Assembly: GCF_001007875.1 (NCBI RefSeq) | Contig: NZ_CP011412.1 | Span: 1,178,001-1,242,000, forward strand | DNA from: Sedimenticola thiotaurini | Lineage (GTDB): Bacteria > Pseudomonadota > Gammaproteobacteria > Chromatiales > Chromatiaceae | Direction of reading: 5' to 3' | DNA length: 64,000 nucleotides | Shown: positions 18,049 through 29,000 of the stretch, in pieces | How positions within the stretch are numbered: the stretch's first letter is position 1 | Layout: each line of letters begins with the position of its first letter | Made by a program: the position numbers and the translations under genes | The notes under the pieces: model-generated | The model's input: the letters and a program-made list of their open reading frames with translations, nothing else | The model's database searches: none | What the model was told of the DNA's origin: nothing

Positions 18049-19236
18049 TCAGTTCAATGACTGATAGTAGTTCATCAGGATCTCCGCCACTTCAGGACGG
18101 GAGAACTCAGGCGGTGGCGCCATGCCCTGCCCCAGCATCTCGCGCACTTTGGTGCCGGACAGCAGTACGAAGTCTTCCTTGTTGTGATCCGGAGCATCCC
18201 GCATCATCACAACCCGGTTCAGCTTCTTCGAATAGGCGGTGTGATCGGCCCGGAAGATCTCGATATCCAGTGCGTTTGGCGGCACTTCGGTATCAAAGAT
18301 GGTCTGGGCGTCAAAGGCGCCATAATAGTCACCCACACCGGCATGGTCGCGACCGATAATGAAGTGGGTAGCACCCATGTTCTGGCGGAAATAGGCGTGC
18401 AGCACCGCTTCTCGGGGACCGGCATAGAGCATATCGAAACCGTAACCGGTAATGCTGACGGTGTTGGGCGGGAAATAGAGCTCCGCCATCTTGCGAATCG
18501 CCGCATCCCGCACCGGTGCCGGAATATCACCGGGTTTCAATTTGCCCAGCAGCATGTGGATCACCACACCATCGGCCTTCACCGCATCCATCGCCATCTT
18601 GCACAGCTCTTCATGGGCCCGGTGCATCGGGTTGCGGGTCTGGAAGGCTACGATTTTCTTCCAACCACGCTCCTGGATCTCGTTACGGATCTCCACCGCG
18701 GTGCGGAAGGTGTCAGGGAAATCACTCTGGAAATAGCTGAAATTCAACACCTGGATCGGTCCGGAAAGCGCATAGCGTCCCTGGTTGTTGAAGGCGGCCA
18801 CGCCAGGGTGCTCTGGATCAGTGGTGCCATAGACCCGGCTGGTCATGACCTCCATCTGCTCATCGGAAACCTGTTCGACCTTCTCAACATCCATGACGGC
18901 CAGAACCGGATTTCCCTCCACGTTCGGATCACGCAGGGCGATACGGGCGGCACCCTGGATCCCTTCCACGCTCTCCAGCAGACAGAGGACAGGAACCGGG
19001 AAGAAGCTGCCATCAGACATTTTCATCTTCTCGGCGCAACCCATGGCATCCGCGACATCCATAAAACCTTTCAGCGGGTTGAAATAACCGGCACCCAACA
19101 TCACCGCATTACCCGCGGCCTGGGAGCTGATTACCACTGAAGGCAGGGATTCGGCCTCGTGGGAGAGGGCATGATGTTTATCGGTGTCATAGACAAAAAG
19201 CGGCTGAAGGGTATCGGATCCGACAGGCTTGATCAT
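18049..19236 (-). CDS. sat: Sulfate adenylyltransferase (ATP sulfurylase)
   Basis: A 395-residue single-chain ATP sulfurylase interconverting ATP plus sulfate with APS plus PPi. The signature segments are QTRNPMHRAHEEL (nucleotide binding, HxxH) and IGRDHAGVGDYYG. It is the Sat type, not CysDN. In sulfur-oxidising gammaproteobacteria this enzyme runs in the direction APS to ATP plus sulfate, after reverse sulfite reduction and AprAB; that direction is inference. The ATG has AAGGAG before it, and an imperfect dyad lies in the leader. Confidence 0.94.
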   Translation of the reverse strand: MIKPVGSDTLQPLFVYDTDKHHALSHEAESLPSVVISSQAAGNAVMLGAGYFNPLKGFMDVADAMGCAEKMKMSDGSFFPVPVLCLLESVEGIQGAARIALRDPNVEGNPVLAVMDVEKVEQVSDEQMEVMTSRVYGTTDPEHPGVAAFNNQGRYALSGPIQVLNFSYFQSDFPDTFRTAVEIRNEIQERGWKKIVAFQTRNPMHRAHEELCKMAMDAVKADGVVIHMLLGKLKPGDIPAPVRDAAIRKMAELYFPPNTVSITGYGFDMLYAGPREAVLHAYFRQNMGATHFIIGRDHAGVGDYYGAFDAQTIFDTEVPPNALDIEIFRADHTAYSKKLNRVVMMRDAPDHNKEDFVLLSGTKVREMLGQGMAPPPEFSRPEVAEILMNYYQSLN

Positions 19237-19283
19237 CTCTCTAGATCTCCTTAAGAACAGATTATCGTTTAGTATTTTATTTT

Positions 19284-19312
19284 CCGATTACGACTAAAAC
19301 TCGTCCAATCGG
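19284..19312 (-). promoter_or_regulatory. Dyad in the sat 5' region
   Basis: CCGATT-ACGA (19284-19293) pairs with TCGT-CC-AATCGG (19301-19312), a ten-base-pair dyad with a two-base bulge and a seven-base centre, 48-76 bases before the sat ATG. The surrounding gap 19237-19561 is otherwise without a gene. It may be an operator or a leader hairpin. Confidence 0.3.
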
Positions 19313-19561
19313 TCAGTATAGAAATGAGCGGGATACATCCGATCCGGTCATGCAGCCAGTCGCTGGTAACACTTCACCAGGACTTTAGCCGTTTGAGTAC
19401 CGGTGTCACACCCAATAAAAAGTCAGGGCATACCCTAACACATGGATGAGTGGGTTATCCCAAATTTATATTTATAAGGGCAGTAAAAAAATACTGTATT
19501 GAATTGGTTGGAAATAGCCTCTCCGGCGGCTGTCCGGAAAGAACTTACATCGGCATCAGCT

Positions 19562-20293
19562 TCAGGAGAGAGCGACGCTCTTGGCTTCTGACTGCCAACC
19601 CTGCAGTTTGGCGAACTTGGCCTCTTCCACAGGATCTTTACCCGGAATCGCTTCATGCAGCCAGTTGATAATCGGCTGCCACTGTTTTCGATCCTTGGAT
19701 GACATGCTGGCCTTCATTTCGCAGATGCCCATACCCGACTCCATGGCGATGGCATAGTTGTGGGTATCACGCAGGGAACCGATCAGGGGTATACCCATCC
19801 GTGCTGAGAGCTCTTCGATCTTCTGGTAGGTGGCGGTTTTAAAACGAACCCGGTTGATCACCATGGCTACCCGCTTGCCGTGCAGTCGGTTCTTGGCAAA
19901 ACGCATGAGTTCAGTCAGAAAACCTTCCGCCGCCTGCAGATCGATAATGTTGGGCATGACCGGTATCAGGATGGTGTCGGCCTTGTTGAACAGATCAACC
20001 AGCTGTCCCCCGGTAACGCCTGCCGGTGTATCGATAACGACGATTTCGGTCCCTGCCCCGGCGTGCAGCTGCCAGGTTCGTGTCATTCCGGTGCGTTGAT
20101 GTGCGGCGTCTATGGAGAGGATTTGGGGTTGGGAGGGTTTTCGCATATCCAGCCAGTTGTGGCTGGAGTTCTGGGGATCGTAATCCATGAGTGCTGTCTT
20201 ATAGCCCTGGCCGGCAAAATAACAGGCTAACGTGGTTGATATTGTTGTTTTGCCACAACCACCTTTCGCGTTTAGCACCATGATATTGTGCAT
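19562..20293 (-). CDS. Orphan ParA/MinD-family ATPase
   Basis: A 243-residue protein with the deviant Walker A KGGCGKTT (10-17), the A' segment MDYDPQNSS and the Walker B-like VVIDTPAG, all diagnostic of ParA ATPases that form gradients on the nucleoid. No parB, plasmid or chemotaxis gene is adjacent, so its cargo is unknown. The C-terminal tail (KDPVEEAKFAKLQGWQSEA) is longer than in the shortest ParA forms. It is a single gene, leftward. Confidence 0.85.
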   Translation of the reverse strand: MHNIMVLNAKGGCGKTTISTTLACYFAGQGYKTALMDYDPQNSSHNWLDMRKPSQPQILSIDAAHQRTGMTRTWQLHAGAGTEIVVIDTPAGVTGGQLVDLFNKADTILIPVMPNIIDLQAAEGFLTELMRFAKNRLHGKRVAMVINRVRFKTATYQKIEELSARMGIPLIGSLRDTHNYAIAMESGMGICEMKASMSSKDRKQWQPIINWLHEAIPGKDPVEEAKFAKLQGWQSEAKSVALS

Positions 20294-20610
20294 TTAGTCC
20301 TGTCCCCGCATATTTTATGTTAAGAGGCAGCCATTCCGTTGACCGGTGCCCCTAGATATTCAGCCTCCCGGATTCTCCGATCCATCACTCTGAGCGCGGC
20401 CGCTGACAACCATCCCTCCAATAAAGTACTCAGAGGACTCCCCCGACCCTGGTAATACTACCAGAAAGTTATAACCCTCTTAAATACCCGCATGAATATT
20501 ATCCAAATTAAAGTAAAACGCAAGTAATCAGGATCTGCCGATTGATTTTCTGACATTTTTTACCCCTGCTGCGTTGATAAAATTCACAAAAAAGGGATAT
20601 CCCGCCGAAT
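20294..20610. other. Intergenic region between parA-like gene and recD
   Basis: This 317-base gap has no gene that I can support. It contains a perfect dyad CTGGTA-ATAC-TACCAG (20449-20464) and, on the minus strand just after recD would enter it, a weak terminator-like GGGATATCCC followed by six T (20588-20603). Confidence 0.4.
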
Positions 20611-22467
20611 TCATCTTTCAACGGTGATGGCGGTCACATCTGCACCCCTATTTTCATCACCCCAGAGCTTCTCCCGCAGCCCGGACGCCCGGCGAGTGCG
20701 TCTGGCCAGCGCCGGAAGCAACATCCCACGCCGGTCTGAAAGTATAAACTTCCGGCGACTTCGGGTAAGGCCGGTGTAAATCAGTTCGCGGCTGAGTAGT
20801 GGCGAATCCCGCTCCGGCAGAACCAGCAGCACCCGGTCAAATTCCGAGCCCTGGCTCTTGTGTACCGTCATGGCAAAAGCCGTTTCATGGGGAGGCAGTC
20901 GCGCCGGACTGACCCAGCGGAGTCCGTCCGCGGTCTGAAAACAGACCTGCAGCAGGCCCGAATCGTGCGTCAACAGGATACCGATATCCCCATTGTAGAG
21001 TTTCAGGTTATGGTCATTCCGGGTAATCAACACCGGTCGCCCCGGATACCAGGTCACACCCCGATCGATCAGTCCGTCCTGCTCAAGGTGTTGACGAATC
21101 TCCTGATTCAGACCTGCAACACCGGCTGGCCCCGAGCGCAGAGCGCAAAGCACGCGAAAACTGTCGAAAGCGGCAAAAATCTCCCCAACCGCCGCCCCCC
21201 CGGCAATCCGCTGCAAATAGTCCCGATAGATGCCAGCGGCAAATGCTACCGGCTCCTCCTCCCGGTCCAGTTGTCGGACATCCGCCGGTTGGGCCTGGTC
21301 CAGTAACCGCCGCGCGGTCTCGCCATCCCCCCGGTTTACCGCCTCGGCCAGCTGTCCAATGCCGCTCTGACCACCAAAACGGTAACTGTGCCGCAATTGC
21401 ACCACGGCGTCCGCCAGCGGATTCAGCGCCAGCCCCTCATCGGGCAGGATCTGGCCGGTCAACCGCTCTAGCCACTGTCGGCAATCCACTGTATAACCCG
21501 CCTGGTCTCCACAGATATCCCCCAACACCGCACCGGCCTCCACCGAAGCCAGTTGATTGCGGTCACCGAGCAGAATCAGTCGCGCGCCGACCGGCAACGC
21601 AGCCACCACCTTGGCCATCAGTGCCATATCCACCATTGATGCCTCGTCGATGACCAGAAGATCCACCGGCAGGGGATTGTGGGCATCATGCCTGAACTGG
21701 ACCCGGTCGGGTCGACTCCCCATCAGCCGGTGCAGAGTCGTCGCCCGGGTCGGGATCGTCTCCAGCACTTCCGCCGGCATGGGCAACTGCTCCCGGGCTA
21801 TCTGGATCGACTCCTGCAGGCGGGCAGCCGCTTTTCCGGTTGGCGCTGCCAAAGCGATGACCAACGGATTGGCCGCCTGCTGTTGCAGTAGTGCCAGAAT
21901 CCGTACCACGGTACTGGTCTTACCAGTCCCCGGCCCCCCTGAAATAACGGCCAGTCGTTTCCTTACCGCAACGGCGGCAGCCACTTTCTGCCAGTCCACA
22001 ACCAGATCCGGTTGCGGGGGAAACAGCAACCCCAGTCCCTGTTGCAGTTTCTCTTCATCGATCCCCCCCAGATCCTGCTGACTGCGTTGCCGCAGCAAAT
22101 CGGACAGTTGCTGCTCGTAAGCCCAGTAGCGTTGCAGATACAGGCGCCCCGCCCGATCCAGGATCAGGGGTTTGAACTCACCGGGAGATCCAACAACCGG
22201 GGACTCCTGCAACAGAGTGACCCACTCTGCCCGACCCGGCAGGCTGATTGCATCCCCGTCGTCACCGATCTTGCGGTCACTCCACTGGTCAAGCGGCAAA
22301 CAGACATCACCCGCACCGGTGACATGACTCGTCAGGGCGGCAGCAGTCAACAGTTCCGGGCACTGATCCCCGGCCAGCCGCCCTATCAACCGGGCAAAAT
22401 GGAGATCCAGGTCGGTCAGCGGGAGCAGCGCTTTCAATCGCATCACCACATCGGGCAACCGGTTCAT
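20611..22467 (-). CDS. recD: Exodeoxyribonuclease V alpha subunit
   Basis: RecD is the 5'-3' helicase of RecBCD, which processes double-strand ends for recombination and degrades foreign DNA. The 618 residues contain the Walker A GGPGTGKT (177-184), VIDEAS (motif II) and, near the C-terminus, TVHKSQGSEFD (SF1 motif V) and TGLTRSRR (motif VI). The length matches E. coli RecD (608). The start overlaps the recB stop as ATGA. It is the last gene of the recC-recB-recD unit. Confidence 0.96.
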   Translation of the reverse strand: MNRLPDVVMRLKALLPLTDLDLHFARLIGRLAGDQCPELLTAAALTSHVTGAGDVCLPLDQWSDRKIGDDGDAISLPGRAEWVTLLQESPVVGSPGEFKPLILDRAGRLYLQRYWAYEQQLSDLLRQRSQQDLGGIDEEKLQQGLGLLFPPQPDLVVDWQKVAAAVAVRKRLAVISGGPGTGKTSTVVRILALLQQQAANPLVIALAAPTGKAAARLQESIQIAREQLPMPAEVLETIPTRATTLHRLMGSRPDRVQFRHDAHNPLPVDLLVIDEASMVDMALMAKVVAALPVGARLILLGDRNQLASVEAGAVLGDICGDQAGYTVDCRQWLERLTGQILPDEGLALNPLADAVVQLRHSYRFGGQSGIGQLAEAVNRGDGETARRLLDQAQPADVRQLDREEEPVAFAAGIYRDYLQRIAGGAAVGEIFAAFDSFRVLCALRSGPAGVAGLNQEIRQHLEQDGLIDRGVTWYPGRPVLITRNDHNLKLYNGDIGILLTHDSGLLQVCFQTADGLRWVSPARLPPHETAFAMTVHKSQGSEFDRVLLVLPERDSPLLSRELIYTGLTRSRRKFILSDRRGMLLPALARRTRRASGLREKLWGDENRGADVTAITVER

Positions 22468-25400
22468 GCAGACACCTCCGTCCCGGCAAAATAGTCATCC
22501 AGCGCCTCGATCAGCCGCCTGGCGGGACGATCCCGGAAAATGCCGTAATCTGGCCCAGCTGTCGGCGAGATACCACGCAGAAACAGGTAGTAGATGCTGC
22601 CGAAATGGCGCTCATAGTCATAATCGGCAATCCGTTGGGCGAGATAGCGGTGCAGAGCCAGACTATAGAGCAGGTACTGCAGATAGTAACCGTCACGGGC
22701 GATGGCGGAGGCGAGATTAGCCTGACCGTAGTCTTCAATCTGATCACCCAGCCAGTTGGATTTGTAATCAAGGAGGTGATAACGCCCGTCATGGACAAAA
22801 ATCAGATCCACGAAGCCCTTCAGGTATCCTTTGGTATCGGTAAACGAGAGGCGGCGAATCGCCTGCTCCAGGGCCTCCGACCCGGCGAACCCCTGCTCCA
22901 TCAACAGCTTAGCCAGACCCGGCGCCTGGAGCCTGGCGACCGGGTAGTTAAACTCCATCTCCACCAGGCATTGCGCCTTGCTGAGCCGTCTGAGGCAGCG
23001 GTCACTGCCGGGTTCAAGGGGGGTATCGAGCACATCGTTGACCAGTTGGCAGACAACATCCTGCCACACCGGGTCGATGCCATAGGCAGCCAGCTGCTGC
23101 TGCACCAGATCCTGTAACTCGTCAAGCGTATGCCGATTGAATTCAAGCCGTTCAAAAATGGCATGCAGGCAACTTCCGGGATTGGCGCCCCGGGGAAAAC
23201 TGAACCGATCCCGGCCGGTTGGCGGTTCACTGGTCAGCTCCATGGGCGACAGGATCTCGTCATGATCCGGCAGCTCAAAATGTTCACTGCCGGCGGCCAG
23301 GGCGGAGAAGCTGGTCACCGCGTTACCGCGACTGAGATATCGGTTGAATTGGCGAGCCTGCAACGCTTCCGCCACGTAAGGAGAGTGTCGCTCAACAGCA
23401 GTCGGCTCACTGGCCACTTCGGGCTCTTCCGGCTCCGTATCACAGGGGCTGATCAACACCTCGCCCGACAGTTGCTCACTCCAGGCCTGCAGTGGCCCCA
23501 GCAGAGCGGACTCGTCCAGGGACTTGAAATGGGTCGCCAGACTTTCCAGCCGATCCTGATCCTTCGCTTCCGCAGGGGCATCCAGGCCCATATCTTCCGG
23601 GGAGGGTGGCGGGTACAGCAGCCAGGCGAGTGGCGACGTCTCGGCACCATTCACCTTGCCCCAGGTGATGTAGCAGCGCTGTTCCGCCCGGGTGAGTGCC
23701 ACATAGAGCAGTCGCAGACTTTCCGCCAGGGTCTCCGCCTGGCTCACCTGACAGGCGGCCGGCCAGTCAGGGGACCCCAGATCAAGCACCGCCTGGTTAT
23801 CTTTACCCGGATCATGGAAGTGACACGCTTCATCGGAACGGATAGCGCGCGTTCCCCCATCCCACACAAAGGGACAGAACACCACCGGATACTGCAAACC
23901 CTTGCTCTTATGGATAGTGACAATCTGCACCAGATTGTCATCACTCTCCAGGCGCAGCTGGCGCTGCTCATCTTCCGGCATATCCCCGAGACGTAACTGG
24001 CTGAACCAGTTGATCTGCGCCTCCATACCGGCGGTGGTATCACGCTCCTGCTGATGGATCAGTTCGCTCAGGTGCAGGATATTGGTCAATCGCCGCTCAC
24101 CATCGGGCAGACCCAGCAGTCGCTCGGTAACCCGGTACTCCCGCAGCAGGTGGCGGAACATGCGCATGAAACCGTGCGCTTGCCAGAGTTCATGGTAGAC
24201 CTGGAACTGCTCCAGATAACCACCCAGTTGTGTTTCATCGCTGGCCAATCCGGCAATCTCATCCCCTGACACACCCAGCAGATCGGTCCCCAGGGCGGCG
24301 AAGACCAGTCCGTCCCGCTGCGGTTCCATAACCGCCCGCAACAACCGCTCCAGCTCGGTGGCTTCATGGGTTTTGAACACGTCCTCCTGGGCGCGCTGGA
24401 CGCTGTAGATACCCCGCTCCGCCAGGGCATCCCGGATCATCCGGCCCTGCCGGTGGGTGCGTACCAGCACAGCAATATCTCCACCGACCAGGGCGCGCTC
24501 ACCCAGGCGGGCGGCACTCACTCCCGGACCGAGCAGACGGGCGATCTCCCGGGCGGTCCAGGTTGCGGCGATCTGCGCAGCCTGCTCCTTGCTCTGTTTG
24601 CCAGGGATAAAACCAACTCTGAAGCAGGCCGGATCACCGGCCGGGTCAAGCAGTCGCGTCTGCTCTTTCGGCGCCGGCTTGGATACTTGGAACCCTATCT
24701 GCGGAAAAAGGAAACCGCCCTGGGGTTGGGCAAACAGGTGGTTAACCGCGTCGATCAAGGGGGCTACTGAGCGCCAGTTCACATCCAGGGTGTACCGGTT
24801 TCTGGCCTCCGCACTGGCCTTCAGATAGGCAAAAATATCCGCGCCCCGGAAGCTGTAGATGGCCTGTTTCGGATCCCCAACCAGGAACAGGATGCCAGGC
24901 CGCTCCACAAACAGTGTTTCAAAAATCTCGTATTGAACGGGATCGGTATCCTGAAACTCATCGATCAGGGCGGCGTTGTAGGTGCGCCGCACCGCATCCA
25001 CCAGTGCCGCACCCCGATCCCCGCGCAGCGCCCCTTGCAGATTCAGCAACAGGTCGTCATAGGACTGCACCCGCAACTGCTGCTTGCGCCGGTACAGCTC
25101 TTCATTGACGTAGGGGATCAGTTCGCTAAGCAGTGCTACCCTGGCCTGCTCATAATGGGACTCCAGGGAGTTCAGTGCGCCCAGCAGCGTGTCACAGTGA
25201 TCAAAAAAGGGATGGGTTGGTGCAACGCCACCTTTTTTCAGGGCCTTGGCCAATGCACCGCTGGTGAATTTTTCCAGCTCCGCGAATCGGGGGCCGGGAC
25301 CGGGTTGCAGGAACTGATCCATCGCCAGCACCCACTTATCGATGGATGCCAGTCGATACTTCTGCCGGTTCAGCCCATCACTCTGTTTAAGCAGCGTAAC

Positions 25401-26087
25401 GATCGCTTCACGCTGATCCAGCCAGAGTTGGCGAGCCACTTCAAAGTGGTTCAGAAAATCCCGCTCCAGCTCCGCCAGCCCCTCCGGCATCCCCTGACCC
25501 CGGATCTCCAGATAGGGCTTATTGATATTGCCCCTCAGTCCATCCGCCAGCTGGTCGGGAGTGATACCCCGATCCAGCAGATAACCGAGCAGACCGGAGG
25601 GGATATCCTGGATATGGCGACGCCAGAAATCATCCACCACCTCCTGAACCAGGGATCGTTCATCCAGCAACATCTCGGTTTGAAACGGCATACCGCTCTC
25701 AAAGGCGTTTTCTGACAGCAGCCGCTGACAGAAGCCGTGGATAGTGAAAATGGCAGCGCGATCAAAGCTGAGTATGGCCAGTGTCAGGCGCTGCAAACGG
25801 AGTTCCACGGTCGCAGGATCAGCCAGCAGAGCATCCCGGAACTCATCCGCCCCATCCATCTCCGCCGCCCGTTTGAGCGCCACCATGCGGGTTCGAATGC
25901 GCTCCCGTAATTCAGCGGTGGCCGCCTTGGTATAGGTGACCACCAGGATCTGCTCCACCGTCAGCCCCTGCTCCAGGATCAGGCGCAGATAGAGACCGGT
26001 GATGGTATAGGTCTTGCCGGTCCCGGCGCTCGCCTCGATCAGATTCATGCCATCGAGGGGGGTATCAAACAGGGCAAGTGGCTGCAT
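22464..26087 (-). CDS. recB: Exodeoxyribonuclease V beta subunit
   Basis: The 1207-residue 3'-5' helicase/nuclease of RecBCD. Walker A is AGTGKT (21-26). ALIDEFQDTDPVQYEIF and LVGDPKQAIYSFRGAD are SF1 motifs II and III; TIHKSKGLQYPVVF is motif V. The C-terminal nuclease shows FVDLIFVHDGRYHLLDYKS with the DxK pair near residue 1090. The stop overlaps recD (ATGA) and the start follows recC by one base, so the three are coupled. Confidence 0.97.
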   Translation of the reverse strand: MQPLALFDTPLDGMNLIEASAGTGKTYTITGLYLRLILEQGLTVEQILVVTYTKAATAELRERIRTRMVALKRAAEMDGADEFRDALLADPATVELRLQRLTLAILSFDRAAIFTIHGFCQRLLSENAFESGMPFQTEMLLDERSLVQEVVDDFWRRHIQDIPSGLLGYLLDRGITPDQLADGLRGNINKPYLEIRGQGMPEGLAELERDFLNHFEVARQLWLDQREAIVTLLKQSDGLNRQKYRLASIDKWVLAMDQFLQPGPGPRFAELEKFTSGALAKALKKGGVAPTHPFFDHCDTLLGALNSLESHYEQARVALLSELIPYVNEELYRRKQQLRVQSYDDLLLNLQGALRGDRGAALVDAVRRTYNAALIDEFQDTDPVQYEIFETLFVERPGILFLVGDPKQAIYSFRGADIFAYLKASAEARNRYTLDVNWRSVAPLIDAVNHLFAQPQGGFLFPQIGFQVSKPAPKEQTRLLDPAGDPACFRVGFIPGKQSKEQAAQIAATWTAREIARLLGPGVSAARLGERALVGGDIAVLVRTHRQGRMIRDALAERGIYSVQRAQEDVFKTHEATELERLLRAVMEPQRDGLVFAALGTDLLGVSGDEIAGLASDETQLGGYLEQFQVYHELWQAHGFMRMFRHLLREYRVTERLLGLPDGERRLTNILHLSELIHQQERDTTAGMEAQINWFSQLRLGDMPEDEQRQLRLESDDNLVQIVTIHKSKGLQYPVVFCPFVWDGGTRAIRSDEACHFHDPGKDNQAVLDLGSPDWPAACQVSQAETLAESLRLLYVALTRAEQRCYITWGKVNGAETSPLAWLLYPPPSPEDMGLDAPAEAKDQDRLESLATHFKSLDESALLGPLQAWSEQLSGEVLISPCDTEPEEPEVASEPTAVERHSPYVAEALQARQFNRYLSRGNAVTSFSALAAGSEHFELPDHDEILSPMELTSEPPTGRDRFSFPRGANPGSCLHAIFERLEFNRHTLDELQDLVQQQLAAYGIDPVWQDVVCQLVNDVLDTPLEPGSDRCLRRLSKAQCLVEMEFNYPVARLQAPGLAKLLMEQGFAGSEALEQAIRRLSFTDTKGYLKGFVDLIFVHDGRYHLLDYKSNWLGDQIEDYGQANLASAIARDGYYLQYLLYSLALHRYLAQRIADYDYERHFGSIYYLFLRGISPTAGPDYGIFRDRPARRLIEALDDYFAGTEVSA

Positions 26088-26088
26088 A

Positions 26089-29000
26089 TCAACTCACCTC
26101 CATGGCCAAAAGCAGCGGCAGGAAGACCTGCTCACTCACAGCCTCAAACCTTTCATCCAGCACCTCGCCATCGGGGAAGGCGAGCCGGTAGTAGGGATTG
26201 TCATACTCGGCGTATCCCTGGTAGCCGCCAAACCATCTGTCCCGGGCCCGTTTCAGTCCCGTTTCACGGGGCTTATCCTCTGCCAGTGCGTTGGCATAGG
26301 CCCGGGCACTGCGGGCAAACAGGGGTAACGGCCACTGAAGTCCCTGCCAGTAGAGATCCAGCAGCTCACCCAAACGGGCCTCTGCATCGACCACTGGATG
26401 AAGGGTCACCAACCCTTCACCACCGAGCCAGCGGGTGGTCGGCGCCACCCCTTCCGGAGCGGCGACATTCAACACCAGGTGCCTGATCCACAATGCAAGG
26501 AGTTGGCGATCGGGAATCTTCTCCAGTGAATAGCCGAGCAGACCGTCGGCAGAGACCTGTTCCAGCCGGCCAACCAGCCGCAGCGCCTGGTGATGGAAAT
26601 CGACACTGATCACCCGGGTCTCCGCCGGGTAGAGTGGTTGCAACTGATCGGCCCATTGCCGGGCACGCTCAGCCAGGCGCTCAAAATGAACCTCTCCATG
26701 GGTGCCGTGGGGCAGGATGCCGCGGGCCCGCTCCACGCTCAGTTGCTGGGCCGGATCGCCCCCCTGCAATGCCCGCTGCACCAGCCGCTGGAACAGGTCA
26801 CTGCGTTGAAAATAGTCCAGCTCAAAGGGATCCCGACTCTCCATCCCGGCCTGCTCATAGGCGATGGTGATACCGAGCCTGGCCGATAACAGATAACGCA
26901 CCGGATTATCATAAAAACGGATCAGCTGGGTCAGCTCCACCTGCCGCCACTGCTCTTCCGGCTCCCCAAGCGGCTGCCGGATAAAACGACCCGGCTGACC
27001 CGTCGGTGCCAGCAGCGCCTTTGCCCCCTGGCAGTTGGCGGTATCAAAACTGAACAGTCCGGTGTCCGGTACGAAATAGCGTGGATTGAAGGGCTGTAAC
27101 GGATGGCAGACACTCAACTCCTGGGACAGGGACCCGGGCTGATCCGTCCCATACCGGTCATCCAGATAATCCATCAATTCGCTTACCAACACCGAAGGTG
27201 GCAAGGGCGTGTTGTCCCGGATATCCCGGGCCACGTAGCTGAAATAGAGCAGATCCCGGGCCGAGATCAGGGTCTCCAGAAACAGGTAGCGGTCATCTGC
27301 CCGTCGTGACCGGTCACCCTGACGCCGATTGCCGGCCATCAGATCGAATCCCACCGGGCGCCGTTCCCGGGGGAAGCTGCCGTCGTTCATGCCGATCATG
27401 CAGATCACCCGGAATGGCAGTGCCCGCATCGGCGTGAGGGCACAGAAACTGACACCACCCCCCAGAAAACGCCCTCCCGACGGCGCGGCAAGCTGATCCT
27501 GTAACTGGGCGATCAACAGATCCCGGGAAAGCATGCCGCTATAACCGGCCAGTGCGGCAGTCTCGGCCAGCCGGGCAACACTGCTGCGCAGCAGCTGGAC
27601 CAGGCGGGACTCCGCCTCATCGGGCTCGAAAAAGCGGTCGATCAGACTGTTCAGCCGTACCACCCAGTCCGCGGGTGAGGCATCCTCCCGCAGCAGTGGT
27701 TCCAGCTCAAACAGGGCCGTGACAAAACTGTATAGCCCCGCCAACAGCTGTGCATCACTCCCCTCCACCGCATCACAGGGCAGCAGGTCCTGGAACAGTT
27801 GTTCATCATCACCTGGCAGCGCGTACCCCAGCAACAGGCGGTCCAGTCCCTGTTGCCAGCTGTTCTGTCCGCACAAAGGCAGGCCCAGCGCCGCCCGCTC
27901 CGAGCCATCCCGCCCCCAGCGTATGACTACGGTTTCCAGCCATTGGCGAATTCGGGGCAGATCAGCCGCGGTCAGACCGAAGCGGCGATGCAGGATAGGC
28001 TGCTCCAGAAGGGCAAAAATCTCATCCACCGGATAACGGCCGCCCGGCTGGGCCAGCAGTTGCATAAACAGCGAAACAACGGGGGTTTCAGCAATCTGAC
28101 TGCGATCCGACAGGGTATAGGGGATGTGGGTACGACCGACCGACTCACCAAACACCGCCTCGATGTAGGGTGCGTAGCTGTCCATATCCGGAGTCATCAC
28201 CAGAATATCACTGGGCTGCAGGGTCTCGTCATCGGCCAGCAACGCCAGCAATTGATCGTGCAGCACCTCCACTTCACGCATGGGGCTGTGACAGAGATGG
28301 AACTGTAACGAGCGGTCTTCCCCATGCACCGGAGCATCATCGGGCCATTCATCCATCTCGGCGGCATGCAGGATGTCGCGCTGCAGTCGGTGCAGCAGAC
28401 TCTCCCCGGATGGTTCAATGAACGCTTCAGTGGCACCCGGATCGTAATTCAGCAGCGACGCCAGGAAATCACTCCCCTGCCCGCCCATGGAGGCCAGCAG
28501 GGGATTACCCACCTCCAGATAGAGCCCCTGATCCGTGCTCTCCAGGGCACGCCGGCCACGCTCCTCCTCCGAGACCAGGTCCATCCAGTAACCTTCGGTC
28601 GGATTCAGGATAAACAGGTGGATGTCGAGCCAGCGGCCGGCAAGTTGGAGAATCTCCAGGTAGCCAGGTGACAGGGCATTCAGGGCAAACAGGCTGATCC
28701 GTTCCGGCAGGCGTTGCGGATCGATGGACCCATGCTCCACCATCCGGGCCAGGCGCTGCTGCAGATCGACCCAGTGTTCGGCAGATTGACTGGCCACCAG
28801 GTCGCGCCACAGTGCCGCCTGCCAATGGTCATCGGGCATCGCACTGCGGCCCTGCTGCCAACGGGTTATCCAGTCGGGCCGATAGACCAGATACTGATCA
28901 AAACAGTTGGCAATCTCGCCGGCAAGCTGAAACCGGGACAGCTCATCATCCGATTCCAGGTAACGGTGCAGCGGCTCAAACCCCTCTGTTGGCAGGCTTT

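Noticed and set aside
18184-19140. 318-codon frame on the plus strand
   Set aside because: It is opposite sat and His/Ile-rich as expected for a shadow; no signal or motif.
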